The notes: generated by a model not told the origin, from the sequence alone. A DNA stretch of 20,002 bases from an uncultured Prevotella sp. (GCA_905372445.1 CAJPPF010000030.1:1-20002); one strand, 5' to 3'. Positions 1-7,941 are shown, counted from the first letter of the stretch. Translations and numbers: made by a program.

Positions 1-4
1 CCTG

Positions 5-80
5 TTTTGGTCGACCAAAATACCCTATATTGCAATAGCAAAACACCCTATATTGGTCATGCAATATAGGGTGTTTTGCT
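5..80. repeat. Cluster of short direct and inverted repeats at the left edge
   Basis: Three copies of an 18-bp motif AAAAYACCCTATATTGCA lie within 61 bp: 17-34 (plus), 40-57 (plus, last bases GGT instead of GCA) and 60-77 (minus). The second and third copies form a perfect 19-bp inverted repeat (37-55 against 62-80) with a 6-base loop. Just before them is a perfect 16-bp palindrome, TTTTGGTCGACCAAAA (5-20), overlapping the first copy. No U-run follows the hairpin on the plus strand, so it is not a textbook intrinsic terminator for that strand. It may end transcription of an unseen upstream gene or be a dispersed genomic repeat. From 81 to 220 I see no gene or other structure. Confidence 0.8.
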
Positions 81-220
81 TTCGCGTTCCATAGGTATAT
101 GAAATTAGCATATATACGGGGTGCCTTCAAAACGGGAAAAAAGCTTATAAATAAACACGAAATACCATCCGTCATTGCATACGCTGAAGCATGAATCTAA
201 ATCAAGAAAACAGATACTCC

Positions 221-252
221 TTTGGTTATCTCGTCAAATTGCCTTACCTTTG
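221..252 (+). promoter_or_regulatory. Bacteroidetes-type promoter of the thiamine uptake operon
   Basis: TTTG at 221-224 and TACCTTTG at 245-252 are separated by 20 bp. This matches the Bacteroidetes sigma-ABfr consensus (TTTG, 19-21 bp, TAnnTTTG) exactly. Transcription should begin a few bases after 252, about 15-20 bases before the first base of the riboswitch stem, so the whole aptamer would be in the leader RNA. Confidence 0.75.
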
Positions 253-271
253 TATACGAAAAGTAAAATGG

Positions 272-362
272 CTTTTTAAGGGGTGCTCGAGAGTTCGGGC
301 TGAGATCAGACCCTTTAACCTGATCCAGGTAATGCTGGCGTAGGGATTGAAGAGACCCCCTT
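272..362 (+). promoter_or_regulatory. TPP (THI-box) riboswitch
   Basis: The conserved thiamine pyrophosphate aptamer blocks are present in order: GGGGTGCT (280-287), GCTGAGAT (299-306), ACCC (310-313), CCTGATCC (319-326) and AATGCTGGCGTAGGGA (331-346). P1 can form between 272-279 and 347-354, P2 between GGGGU (280-284) and ACCC/U (310-314), and P5 between CCAG (325-328) and CTGG (335-338). Just downstream, CCCCTT (357-362) is complementary to AAGGGG (278-283), which is used by P1 and P2, so the two folds exclude each other and could form the switch. No U-run follows, which suggests translational control or an unrecognised mechanism. The aptamer ends about 30 bases before the receptor start codon at 392. 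By family rule, TPP binding should reduce expression. Confidence 0.95.
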
Positions 363-391
363 ATTGTATTATGTTCTAATATTATAAGGTA

Positions 392-2734
392 ATGAACAAA
401 ATTATTTTTTCAGCTTTAGCGGCGCTCATGACGGGCACTGCAACAGCACAGACAATTGACTCGCTCCGTGTGGAAGAACTCAGCGAGGTAGTGGTAAAAG
501 GTGTGAAAGCACAGAAGGACGCTCCGTTTGCCATGGCAAACATCAAGAAAAAAAGTATTGAGACGTTCTCAAAGACAGGTCGTGAACTGCCATTCCTGTT
601 CGCACAGACACCAAGCATAGTGGCATGGGGTGAGAACGGTTTGGGCATAGGCACTTCGTATATGCGTATCCGTGGTGCAGGAAACTCGCGTATAAACGTG
701 ACCATCGACGGCGTTCAGCTCAACTCGCCTGAAGATGAGTGCGTGTTCTGGGCAAACATGAGTTCGTATGCGTCATTGTTGGGCAGCGTGCAGATACAGC
801 GCGGTGTCGGAACATCGACCAATGGCGACGGTGCTTTCGGCGGAAACATAGCACTGACTACAAAGAACCCAAGTCTGACGCCTCGGCTCGAACTGACAGG
901 AAGCTACGGCTCATACAACACATATCGTGCCGGAGGACAGTTCTCATCAGGACTGCTCATGAAGCATCTTGTCATCGAAGGTGCATATCATCACACCGCA
1001 ACCGACGGTTTCATGAACGGCACAGCCGGCAACGCAGGTTCATATTATGGAGGACTGTCGTGGATTGGCAGCAACTTCGTGGTACGCTACAAGAACATCG
1101 GCAACTATGAGCACATGGGACAGGCATGGTATGGTGTCGACACAGGTGATCTGCTCAACGGAAACTACGGTGTGAAGTCGGGACTGAAAACATACGCTGA
1201 CTTCTGGAAAGCCGGTCTGGGAAAATATAATAAGCTCTACGAATCACTGAACGACGGCAGTGACCCATCGAAGGGAACATCACGATATAAGATGAACAAC
1301 GGCTCACTGTGGGATAAGACTACCGACAATTTCTGGCAGGACCATAACATTCTGTCGCTTGCCATCGACATTGACGACCACTGGAAAGCCAGCGGAACAC
1401 TGCACTACACATACGGATACGGATATTATGAAGAGTTCCGCTATAAGAACAAGCTGAAGAAGTTCGGACTAAGCAATTTCGTTCTTTCTGACGGCACAAT
1501 ACTCAAGAAGACCGATTTCGTGAGAAAGAAAGGACTGGAGCAGCATGCCTACGGATTAATTTGGAATGCCAACTACCACAACGAGGACTGGGACATCATC
1601 ACCGGACTATCGGCACAGAACTTTGAAGGCAGCCATTTTGGCAAACTGACGTACATCGCCAACGATGAATTGAGAAAGGCTCTGATGAAAAATGGGCACT
1701 ATACCTATTATGACTCAAAGGCACACAAGGGCGACGAGAGCGTGTTCCTAAAGACTACCTATCATCTTACTCCTGTGTGGAACGCATTTGTCGACCTGCA
1801 ATATCGCTATGTCACATACCGTACAGATGGCGTAAACGACAAGTTCATCGACAATGGCGACGGTACATACGGTAAACATCGTCTTGACATAAACGAGGAA
1901 TATCACTTCTTCAACCCTAAGGCTGGATTTGCATTCCACAACAATGGACACCGTGCCTATGTCTCTGCGGCAATGTCGAACCGCGAGCCTGAGCGCAACA
2001 ACTTCACCGACAACGGCTCCTACCCTGCCCCAAAGGCAGAGCGTCTGACCGATATCGAACTGGGATATAGCTACACAGGGCAGAAATGGGCAGTCGGACT
2101 GAACGGATATTACATGATGTATGACAATCAGCTCGTGCAGACCGGAGAACTCTCTGATATCGGCGAGAACCTGACAACAAACATTAAGGACTCTTACCGT
2201 ATGGGCGTAGAGCTGACCGCTTCTTATTCGCCACTGGCATGGCTCGACATATATGGCAACGCAGCACTGTCACAGAATAAGATAAAAGACTTCGACGAGG
2301 TTGTAGAGGACTGGGAGAAAGATTCACAGAAAATACATTACGACAACTCTACACTGGCTTTCTCGCCTTCTGCAATATTAAACGGTTTCGTGTCGGCACA
2401 CTGGGGAGCATTTGAGGCAACATGGCACACAAACTTTGTAAGCCGTCAGTATCTCGACAATAGCGAATCAAAGGACCGCTCACTCCCATCATACTCACAG
2501 AGCAATATTTCTGCAAATTACACGTTGAATATGAAGCGATGGGCAGGAATACGCGAGATAATAATCGGTGCGAACCTTAATAATGTCTTCGACTCACACT
2601 ATGCTGCGAACGGCTGGGTGTACTCCGCTATATCAGAAGCAAACGGGCACACCAACGCCAACCGTTACCGCGAGATAGGATTCATTCCTATGGCAGGAAG
2701 GAATTTCATGGTGAACCTGACAGTGAAGCTCTAA
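392..2734 (+). CDS. TonB-dependent outer-membrane receptor, probable thiamine/TPP uptake
   Basis: This 780-residue protein starts with a signal peptide (about 1-20, ending TATAQ), followed by a TonB-box-like segment EVVVKG (32-37). The plug domain (about 40-160) carries MRIRGAGNSRINVTIDGVQL (91-110) and GAFGGNIALTTK (147-158), both typical of this family. The remaining 600 residues are rich in alternating aromatic and polar residues, as expected for a 22-strand barrel. The chain ends in NLTVKL, a short hydrophobic final strand. It should sit in the outer membrane and use TonB-ExbBD energy to import its ligand. Thiamine or a phosphorylated form is inferred from the TPP riboswitch immediately upstream and from pnuT 123 bp downstream. 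Comparative genomics of Bacteroidetes thiamine regulons named such a receptor omr1. The ligand itself cannot be read from the sequence. Confidence 0.9.
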   Translation: MNKIIFSALAALMTGTATAQTIDSLRVEELSEVVVKGVKAQKDAPFAMANIKKKSIETFSKTGRELPFLFAQTPSIVAWGENGLGIGTSYMRIRGAGNSRINVTIDGVQLNSPEDECVFWANMSSYASLLGSVQIQRGVGTSTNGDGAFGGNIALTTKNPSLTPRLELTGSYGSYNTYRAGGQFSSGLLMKHLVIEGAYHHTATDGFMNGTAGNAGSYYGGLSWIGSNFVVRYKNIGNYEHMGQAWYGVDTGDLLNGNYGVKSGLKTYADFWKAGLGKYNKLYESLNDGSDPSKGTSRYKMNNGSLWDKTTDNFWQDHNILSLAIDIDDHWKASGTLHYTYGYGYYEEFRYKNKLKKFGLSNFVLSDGTILKKTDFVRKKGLEQHAYGLIWNANYHNEDWDIITGLSAQNFEGSHFGKLTYIANDELRKALMKNGHYTYYDSKAHKGDESVFLKTTYHLTPVWNAFVDLQYRYVTYRTDGVNDKFIDNGDGTYGKHRLDINEEYHFFNPKAGFAFHNNGHRAYVSAAMSNREPERNNFTDNGSYPAPKAERLTDIELGYSYTGQKWAVGLNGYYMMYDNQLVQTGELSDIGENLTTNIKDSYRMGVELTASYSPLAWLDIYGNAALSQNKIKDFDEVVEDWEKDSQKIHYDNSTLAFSPSAILNGFVSAHWGAFEATWHTNFVSRQYLDNSESKDRSLPSYSQSNISANYTLNMKRWAGIREIIIGANLNNVFDSHYAANGWVYSAISEANGHTNANRYREIGFIPMAGRNFMVNLTVKL

Positions 2735-2857
2735 GCACATTTCCGCAAAGCCCTGAACCGTTTTCTGTCACACACGGGAACTACAGATCACCGGCTTGAA
2801 AGCAACGTCGGCAGGATGACACCGCATGAGCGGAGCAAGGGCATGAAATGAAAAAAG

Positions 2858-3448
2858 ATGAATGAGATTCTAAACTATATTCACGAGAACTGGATGGATG
2901 TGCTGGGCGCCATGCTTGGACTGCTCTACCTCTATCTGGAGATGAAAGAAAATATATGGATGTGGATCGTGGGCACAGTGATGCCCATGATCTATATCTT
3001 CGTGCTCTACAAGGCTGGCATCTACGCCGATTGCGGCATGGAGGTCTACTATTTCCTTGCGGGCATATATGGTTTCGTTATGTGGCGCTTCGGCAGGACC
3101 AAAGACCGCCAGCCGATAAAGATAAGCCACACTCCACGCCAACTGAAGAATACTCTATGGGTTGTGACGCTTGCATTATGGATGGTCATAGCGACCTTTC
3201 TCGAGAAGATGACCGACAGCACCGTGCCCTACATCGACGGACTTAGCACAGCCATGTCGATAGTAGCACTGTGGATGCTCTCACGTAAGTTAATCGAGCA
3301 GTGGTGGGTATGGTTCGCGGTTGATGCCATTTCCGTAGGACTATATATATATAAAGGTATATACGGTCGTGCAATACTCTATTCCATATATACTGTAATG
3401 GCAATATACGGCTATTACGTATGGAAAAAGAAGATGATAAAACAATAG
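2858..3448 (+). CDS. pnuT: PnuC-family thiamine transporter PnuT
   Basis: This 196-residue integral membrane protein belongs to the PnuC vitamin transporter family (PnuC for nicotinamide riboside, PnuT for thiamine). About seven hydrophobic segments can be seen, and the conserved tryptophan-rich stretches are present: WMWIVG (34-39) and QWWVWFAVDAISVGLY (148-163). The length is usual for the family. It would carry thiamine across the inner membrane by facilitated diffusion, trapped by later phosphorylation. Assignment as PnuT rather than PnuC rests on context: a TPP riboswitch and an outer-membrane receptor lie upstream in the same direction. The thiamine pyrophosphokinase gene (tnr3) that often follows pnuT in Bacteroidetes is not present here. 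The stop codon lies inside a 9-bp hairpin. Confidence 0.9.
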   Translation: MNEILNYIHENWMDVLGAMLGLLYLYLEMKENIWMWIVGTVMPMIYIFVLYKAGIYADCGMEVYYFLAGIYGFVMWRFGRTKDRQPIKISHTPRQLKNTLWVVTLALWMVIATFLEKMTDSTVPYIDGLSTAMSIVALWMLSRKLIEQWWVWFAVDAISVGLYIYKGIYGRAILYSIYTVMAIYGYYVWKKKMIKQ

Positions 3449-3464
3449 GAAATAGTTCCTATTG
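3443..3464 (+). other. Perfect 9-bp hairpin over the pnuT stop codon
   Basis: CAATAGGAA (3443-3451) and TTCCTATTG (3456-3464) are perfect inverted repeats around a 4-base loop, ATAG. The pnuT stop codon TAG (3446-3448) is in the left arm. The hairpin falls between pnuT and the next receptor (start 3482). The following sequence is AT-rich but has no run of T, so full termination is unlikely. It could stabilise the upstream mRNA after processing or lower expression of the downstream gene. Confidence 0.5.
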
Positions 3465-3481
3465 CAACTATAATAATTATT

Positions 3482-5473
3482 ATGCAACAAAAACAGTTTA
3501 ACAAACGTTCTGCTCTGCGATTCACTCATTTCTCTCGCAAGGGTTACGCGCTGTTCTCTGTTCTTGGACGAGAGGTTCTCGTGGGAGTGCTTGCCGTATC
3601 GACTTTGACCTATGCCAAAGCTGAAGGCATCAGCACAAGCACTGAGCGCTCCACTGAATCCACAGAACATGAAGAGGTGAAACTCGACGAGGTGATAGTG
3701 ACAGGCTCGCGGGCACCGCTGACTTTATCACAGTCGGCACAGATTGTTACTGTCGTAACTCGCGATGATATCGCCCGGGCTGCGGCAGAGAGTATCAACG
3801 ATGTATTGAAGTTAGTCCCTGGCGTGGATGTCCGTCAGCGTGGGGGCTTTGGTGTTCAGACGGACATATCAACGCGTGGAGGTAACTTCGACCAGATTAC
3901 CATTCTTCTTAATGGAATAAACATCTCCTCGCCACATACCGGACATCTTTCTGCCGATTTCCCTGTCTCGCCCGACGACATTGAGCGCATTGAACTCATT
4001 GAGGGTGGCTACGAAAACGGTTTGTGCGGAACAATCAACATTATCACAGGAAGCAAACAACCCGGCATAAAGGGTAAGATGCGTCTTTTCGGTGGCTCGT
4101 ATGGATACGCCGGAGGTAATGCAGCTCTTTCCATTAGCCACTCTGACTGGTTGTGGAACAATATCAGTGGAGGCTACCGAAGGTCGGACGGTGCCACGCA
4201 TAACTCCGCTTTCTCATCATCACAAGTATTCTATCAAGGTAGTGCCACACTGGGGAAAACATCGCTTAGTGCACAAGCCGGATATTCCTACAAACCTTTC
4301 GAGGCGAACACTTTCTACGGTGCAGCGTCGACCGACCAATGGGAAAGCAACGAAAGGCTTATGGGTGCGCTGAAAGCAAGCCAGTCGTTCGGTAATAGCG
4401 AGATTGATGCAAACATCTACTATAATCGCTGGTACGACCACTATCAATGGCATAAAGGCAAACCCGCCGGTGAGAATTTCCATAAGGTTGATGCCTACGG
4501 TGTGGCATTGAGTGCATGGATGAACAGTGCGCTGGGCAAGACTTCTATAGGCGGCGAATGGCGCAAGGAGGAAATATGGAGCACAAAACTCGGTAAGCCG
4601 ATGACAGAGCCGAAGAATACCGGCGGACATGATGCAAGCAAGGATATAATGTATCGCTTTAATGACAACAGGGATATATGGAAAGTTTTTGCCGAGCATC
4701 ACGTCCTGCTGAAGAAATGGACCATATCGCCAGCCGTAACATTCATGAAAATTGGTAAGGAGAAAGGTCTGCTGCCTGCGCTGAACATTGCTTTTCGCCC
4801 CACAGAGACATGGAAACTCTTTGCCTCATGGAACATGGCTTTACGTATGCCGACATTTACCGACCTCTATTATAGCGGCGTAAACATTGAGGGTAACTCG
4901 GAGCTTAAGCCCGAACGAACAAGTGATTTACAAGTGGGAGCACGTAAAACAGGTCGTGGGTATATCTTTGAAGGTTCTCTGTTCTACTCACACAAGACCG
5001 ATATGATCGACTGGGTGACGTTCTCTAACGACGGTATTTTCCACTCTGTCAACTTCAGACAGAACAATTGGGGAGCGGAAACAGGCATAACGCTACTGCC
5101 ACAGGAATGGGCGGAAAAGAGTCCAATAAGGAAAATCAGCATCAAGTATGCCTATATAAACGTGGACTCAAAATATGATGTTGCGGTAATAAAAAGCAAA
5201 TATGCAATGGATTATCTGCGTAACAAGGTGGTTGTCTCTGCCGACGGCAGGATATGGCGCAACCTTAATCTGCACGCAGCATGGCGCTGGCAGGACCGCA
5301 TCGGTGCAAACAACCCGTCATACGCCATTCTTGATGCCCGCTTGTCGTGGGACGCACCGCACTACAGCATATATGTTGACGGAACGAATATACTTGATAA
5401 AGAATATTATGACTATGTGTCTGTGCGCCAGCCGGGCATTGTCATTATAGGCGGTATCAGGATAAATATATAA
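3482..5473 (+). CDS. BtuB-like TonB-dependent receptor, third gene of the thiamine operon
   Basis: This 663-residue receptor has a long N-terminal export region of about 47 residues with an RFTHFSRKGYALFSVL block (13-28) before the hydrophobic core. I recall this kind of extension from other Bacteroidetes receptors. A TonB box, DEVIVTG, is at 69-75. The plug (about 80-190) includes VPGVDVRQRGGFGVQTDIST (112-131) and ILLNGINISSPHTGH (141-155). The barrel has the LRMPTFTDLYY and GNSELKPERTSDLQVG blocks usual in BtuB/CirA-type receptors, and the protein ends in IGGIRINI. The plug loop before GTINIIT is about five residues shorter than usual. It starts 33 bp after pnuT with no promoter or cobalamin riboswitch visible, so it is probably co-transcribed and under TPP control. 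The ligand is unknown: another thiamine form or precursor, or a corrinoid, are possibilities. Confidence 0.88.
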   Translation: MQQKQFNKRSALRFTHFSRKGYALFSVLGREVLVGVLAVSTLTYAKAEGISTSTERSTESTEHEEVKLDEVIVTGSRAPLTLSQSAQIVTVVTRDDIARAAAESINDVLKLVPGVDVRQRGGFGVQTDISTRGGNFDQITILLNGINISSPHTGHLSADFPVSPDDIERIELIEGGYENGLCGTINIITGSKQPGIKGKMRLFGGSYGYAGGNAALSISHSDWLWNNISGGYRRSDGATHNSAFSSSQVFYQGSATLGKTSLSAQAGYSYKPFEANTFYGAASTDQWESNERLMGALKASQSFGNSEIDANIYYNRWYDHYQWHKGKPAGENFHKVDAYGVALSAWMNSALGKTSIGGEWRKEEIWSTKLGKPMTEPKNTGGHDASKDIMYRFNDNRDIWKVFAEHHVLLKKWTISPAVTFMKIGKEKGLLPALNIAFRPTETWKLFASWNMALRMPTFTDLYYSGVNIEGNSELKPERTSDLQVGARKTGRGYIFEGSLFYSHKTDMIDWVTFSNDGIFHSVNFRQNNWGAETGITLLPQEWAEKSPIRKISIKYAYINVDSKYDVAVIKSKYAMDYLRNKVVVSADGRIWRNLNLHAAWRWQDRIGANNPSYAILDARLSWDAPHYSIYVDGTNILDKEYYDYVSVRQPGIVIIGGIRINI

Positions 5474-5518
5474 AAAGAATAACCTCCTCATCTGAATGGT
5501 GAGGGGGTTATTCTTTTT
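5472..5518. terminator. Bidirectional Rho-independent terminator between convergent genes
   Basis: A 19-bp stem pairs 5472-5490 with 5500-5518 around a 9-base loop, with one G-U position (5485). The left arm begins AAAAAGAATAACC and the right arm ends TTATTCTTTTT. The hairpin is therefore flanked by A-runs upstream and T-runs downstream in both directions. It should end the thiamine operon from the left and dnaA from the right. The right arm contains part of the dnaA stop codon (5517-5519). Confidence 0.9.
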
Positions 5519-6860
5519 ATTTCTTTATGTCGCGCACGAGAGCTTTTATATCCCGGGCAAAGGCACGGTCAGTTTCTATTCTTACAGCAATCTTCTCTAT
5601 GGAATGTTTCACTGTGGAATGGTCTCTTCCGCCAATGAATCGTCCGATGCGGGTGGTCTGTGCGTGGGCAATCTTAGAGCTGAGATACATGGCTATCTGA
5701 CGCGCGACGACAATCTCATGATTGCGTGATTTGCCAATGATATTGTCGACAGAGACATTATAATGCTCACTCACAATATCAAGAATATCGTTGATATCAT
5801 ACTTGCTAACCTTCTCCGGTTTCACCTGCTTGCATACACGCTCGGCAAGAGCAAGGTCTATCTCGCCTGTGCCCATCATCGAGAAAGCCAGCAGCGAGTT
5901 GATAACTCCTTCCAAATCGCGCACCGTTCCATTGGCATGCAGAGCAATATACTCAACGACATCAGGAGGAATCATCAGTCCGTCGCGACTGATTTTCGCA
6001 TTCAGGATATCAACGCAGAGCTGATGATTCGGTTTCTCAAGTTCGGCAATAACACCACAGGAAAAGCGGCTTATCATGCGTTGGTCCATATTCTTCAGCT
6101 CTGCCGGTGTACGGTCGGCGGCAAGAATGATGCGACGGCGGTTCAAAAACAGATGATTGAATATATGGAAGAACGTATCAGACGTCTTAGGACTGCTCTC
6201 CCACTCCTGCACATCGTCGACAATAAGCATATTAAACTGCTGATAGAATCGGATGAAATCAGGTGTATTGTTCTTTATCGTCGACTCTACATACTGACGC
6301 TGGAACTCACGGGCACCGACGTATAGAACCTTAAGATTAGGGTATCGCGATATTGAGTCGAGACCTATTGCCGTAATGAGATGTGTCTTTCCACATCCTG
6401 AAGGACCGTATATGAACAACGGATTGAACTTCGTAGAACGGGGATGTTCTGCTATAGACTGACCGATAGAACGAGCCAATTTGTTTGACTGCCCTTCTAT
6501 ATAATTATCAAAGGTGTAGTCCTCATACAGATTGGTGGCAATAGGTTTGGCAGCGGAATCATCAGCATTAGACTTTGCAGCGTTGCAGCCGTCAGTTGCC
6601 GAGCGTGTCGGAGTCACATAATAAGAGAGACTCACCATACCGAACGTATCAGGAATAATCTTCTTCAACAATGGTAGAAAAGAACCTTCCAAATACTCAA
6701 CGAGACTTTTGTTGGGCACTTGGAGCACCAATAGACGCTTATCCTTATCATAGGAATGAAAGGCTACCGGCTCAAAAAACGATTTGTATTGGGATTCTGT
6801 GACTTGCTGTTTAATCTTCAGAAGGCACTCATCCCAGAGTTCTTTATGATTTTGGACCAT
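5517..6860 (-). CDS. dnaA: Chromosomal replication initiator protein DnaA
   Basis: DnaA binds DnaA boxes at oriC, melts the origin as an ATP-bound filament and loads the replicative helicase. The 447 residues show the four family domains. Domain I opens with ELWDECLLKI (7-16). A variable linker rich in Ala, Ser and Asn runs about 85-110. The AAA+ domain has Walker A GPSGCGKT (152-159), Walker B MLIVDD (211-216) and an arginine-containing box, MDQRMISRFSCG. The C-terminal helix-turn-helix ends with the DnaA signature GGRDHSTVKH (about 410-419). The start at 6860 fits the usual beginning of domain I. The gene is single, with its own promoter box and with terminators on both sides. No cluster of TTATCCACA boxes is visible around it, so oriC is probably elsewhere or uses diverged boxes. 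Confidence 0.98.
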   Translation of the reverse strand: MVQNHKELWDECLLKIKQQVTESQYKSFFEPVAFHSYDKDKRLLVLQVPNKSLVEYLEGSFLPLLKKIIPDTFGMVSLSYYVTPTRSATDGCNAAKSNADDSAAKPIATNLYEDYTFDNYIEGQSNKLARSIGQSIAEHPRSTKFNPLFIYGPSGCGKTHLITAIGLDSISRYPNLKVLYVGAREFQRQYVESTIKNNTPDFIRFYQQFNMLIVDDVQEWESSPKTSDTFFHIFNHLFLNRRRIILAADRTPAELKNMDQRMISRFSCGVIAELEKPNHQLCVDILNAKISRDGLMIPPDVVEYIALHANGTVRDLEGVINSLLAFSMMGTGEIDLALAERVCKQVKPEKVSKYDINDILDIVSEHYNVSVDNIIGKSRNHEIVVARQIAMYLSSKIAHAQTTRIGRFIGGRDHSTVKHSIEKIAVRIETDRAFARDIKALVRDIKK

Positions 6861-6867
6861 TAGGTTG

Positions 6868-6875
6868 CAAAGTTA
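6868..6875 (-). promoter_or_regulatory. Candidate -7 promoter box of dnaA
   Basis: Read on the minus strand this is TAACTTTG, a match to the Bacteroidetes TAnnTTTG element, within the longer string GTAACTTTGCAA that recurs upstream of the patatin gene (plus strand, 16089-16100). It ends only 7 bases before the dnaA start codon, so the transcript would have almost no leader. I do not find a clean TTTG -33 box at the right distance. Confidence 0.5.
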
Positions 6876-6956
6876 CAAAGAAAAAAGATAAATGAAGAAC
6901 ATTACTCGATTAATTTTCAAAAAAAGAACATAGCGCGTTTACCAGTTATTACACAC

Positions 6957-6991
6957 AAAAAAAATCGGCAACACCGAGGAGTATTGCCGAT
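6957..6991 (-). terminator. Rho-independent terminator after the amidase-MCE operon
   Basis: On the minus strand ATCGGCAA (6991-6984) pairs perfectly with TTGCCGAT (6971-6964) around a 12-base loop, and eight T (6964-6957) complete it. It lies 36 bp past the MCE gene stop and separates that operon from dnaA. Confidence 0.88.
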
Positions 6992-7027
6992 AATTCTTTA
7001 TATGTAAATGTGAATATTTGAAAGAAT

Positions 7028-7921
7028 TTATTGCTGTTTCTTGCCAAAGATAGAGAAGTGAACGTAACGCTTTGGATTGCTCTTTAAGTCAATGACGAGT
7101 TCATCAGCATGCTTCATGGTAGCATTGAGATTGTCGAAAAGAGAGGGGTCATTGAGCAGTTTTCCTACCGTTCCCTCTTTAGAATTGAGCTTATCGACGG
7201 TCATCTGAAGACCTACCAACGTCTGGTTGACCCGATTCAGCGTGCCTTCAACATCAGCAGAAGCGAGGTTACCGGTCAGTGTCCGAGTATTGTCAAGCAC
7301 GGCATCTGCCTTTTTCATCATCGAAGGCACATCATGATTAAACTGCGCCATGAGAGAATTGAGCTGCTTCGTGGTCTTTGTCAAGTCTGTGGAGATAACT
7401 TCTGCATTAGCAAGAGTCTTCTGAATGGCAGGATTAGACAGTATCGCATTGAGAGAAGTAAGAATGGAATCCATCTTCGGCGCCATGCTCTCTATTGTAG
7501 GAATCATTGCCTTGAGGCGTGCCACAGTGTCATCCTTATCACGTCCCTTAATGGTATCACCCGGTTCTATGCGCTCGCGGATATTATTTGCAAGAAGAAG
7601 GTTCACCTGAGTATTGCCCATAAGGTCGCTTTTCACCTCTGCAGAGGAACCGAGAGGAATACGCATCATCTTGTCGATGGCGATTGTAAGAAGAGTTGGT
7701 TTCTGATGAGAATAGTCATATATAATATCTCCTACGCGACCAACCTTAACGCCGTCAGCATAGACAGGAGTATTGCGTTCTACACCTGAAACATTGCCAT
7801 AGGATACATAATATAACTCATCGCTTGAAAATAGCTTTTGACCTTTCAGGAAGTTTAGACCGAAGAACAAAACCACCAAGGCTAATATTGCCGCGAGGGC
7901 GATCTTTATTTCTTTTTTCAT
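7028..7921 (-). CDS. MCE-domain protein, MlaD-like lipid transport component
   Basis: This is a 297-residue membrane-anchored periplasmic protein. One transmembrane helix (about 7-24, ALAAILALVVLFFGLNFL) is followed by a single MCE domain (about 37-127). The domain contains YGNVSGVERNTPVYADGVKV (41-60) and VGRVGDI, and ends GDTIKGRDKD. The remaining 170 residues are predicted mostly helical with many Asn, Leu and Lys residues, like the helical needle of MCE proteins. MCE proteins form hexameric rings that carry phospholipids between membranes, with an ABC permease (MlaE/YrbE) and ATPase (MlaF). Those partners are not in this window. It starts 20 bp after the amidase stop, so the two are an operon; the pairing of an amidase with an MCE gene is familiar from Bacteroidetes. 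Confidence 0.9.
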   Translation of the reverse strand: MKKEIKIALAAILALVVLFFGLNFLKGQKLFSSDELYYVSYGNVSGVERNTPVYADGVKVGRVGDIIYDYSHQKPTLLTIAIDKMMRIPLGSSAEVKSDLMGNTQVNLLLANNIRERIEPGDTIKGRDKDDTVARLKAMIPTIESMAPKMDSILTSLNAILSNPAIQKTLANAEVISTDLTKTTKQLNSLMAQFNHDVPSMMKKADAVLDNTRTLTGNLASADVEGTLNRVNQTLVGLQMTVDKLNSKEGTVGKLLNDPSLFDNLNATMKHADELVIDLKSNPKRYVHFSIFGKKQQ

Positions 7922-7941
7922 CCGTTGTTATTATTGATTTG

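Noticed and set aside
382..705. Minus-strand open frame of 107 codons over the receptor start
   Set aside because: It lies opposite the start of a well-supported receptor gene and over the leader, with no family motifs; it is a shadow frame.
3449..3481. Cobalamin riboswitch before the BtuB-like receptor
   Set aside because: Only 33 bp separate it from pnuT, far too short for a cobalamin aptamer, and no B12-box is visible.
6861..7027. Possible oriC next to dnaA
   Set aside because: The gap is AT-rich, but I find no cluster of TTATCCACA-like boxes; the nearest string, TTATTACACA, has an extra base, and the region is explained by a terminator and the dnaA promoter box.
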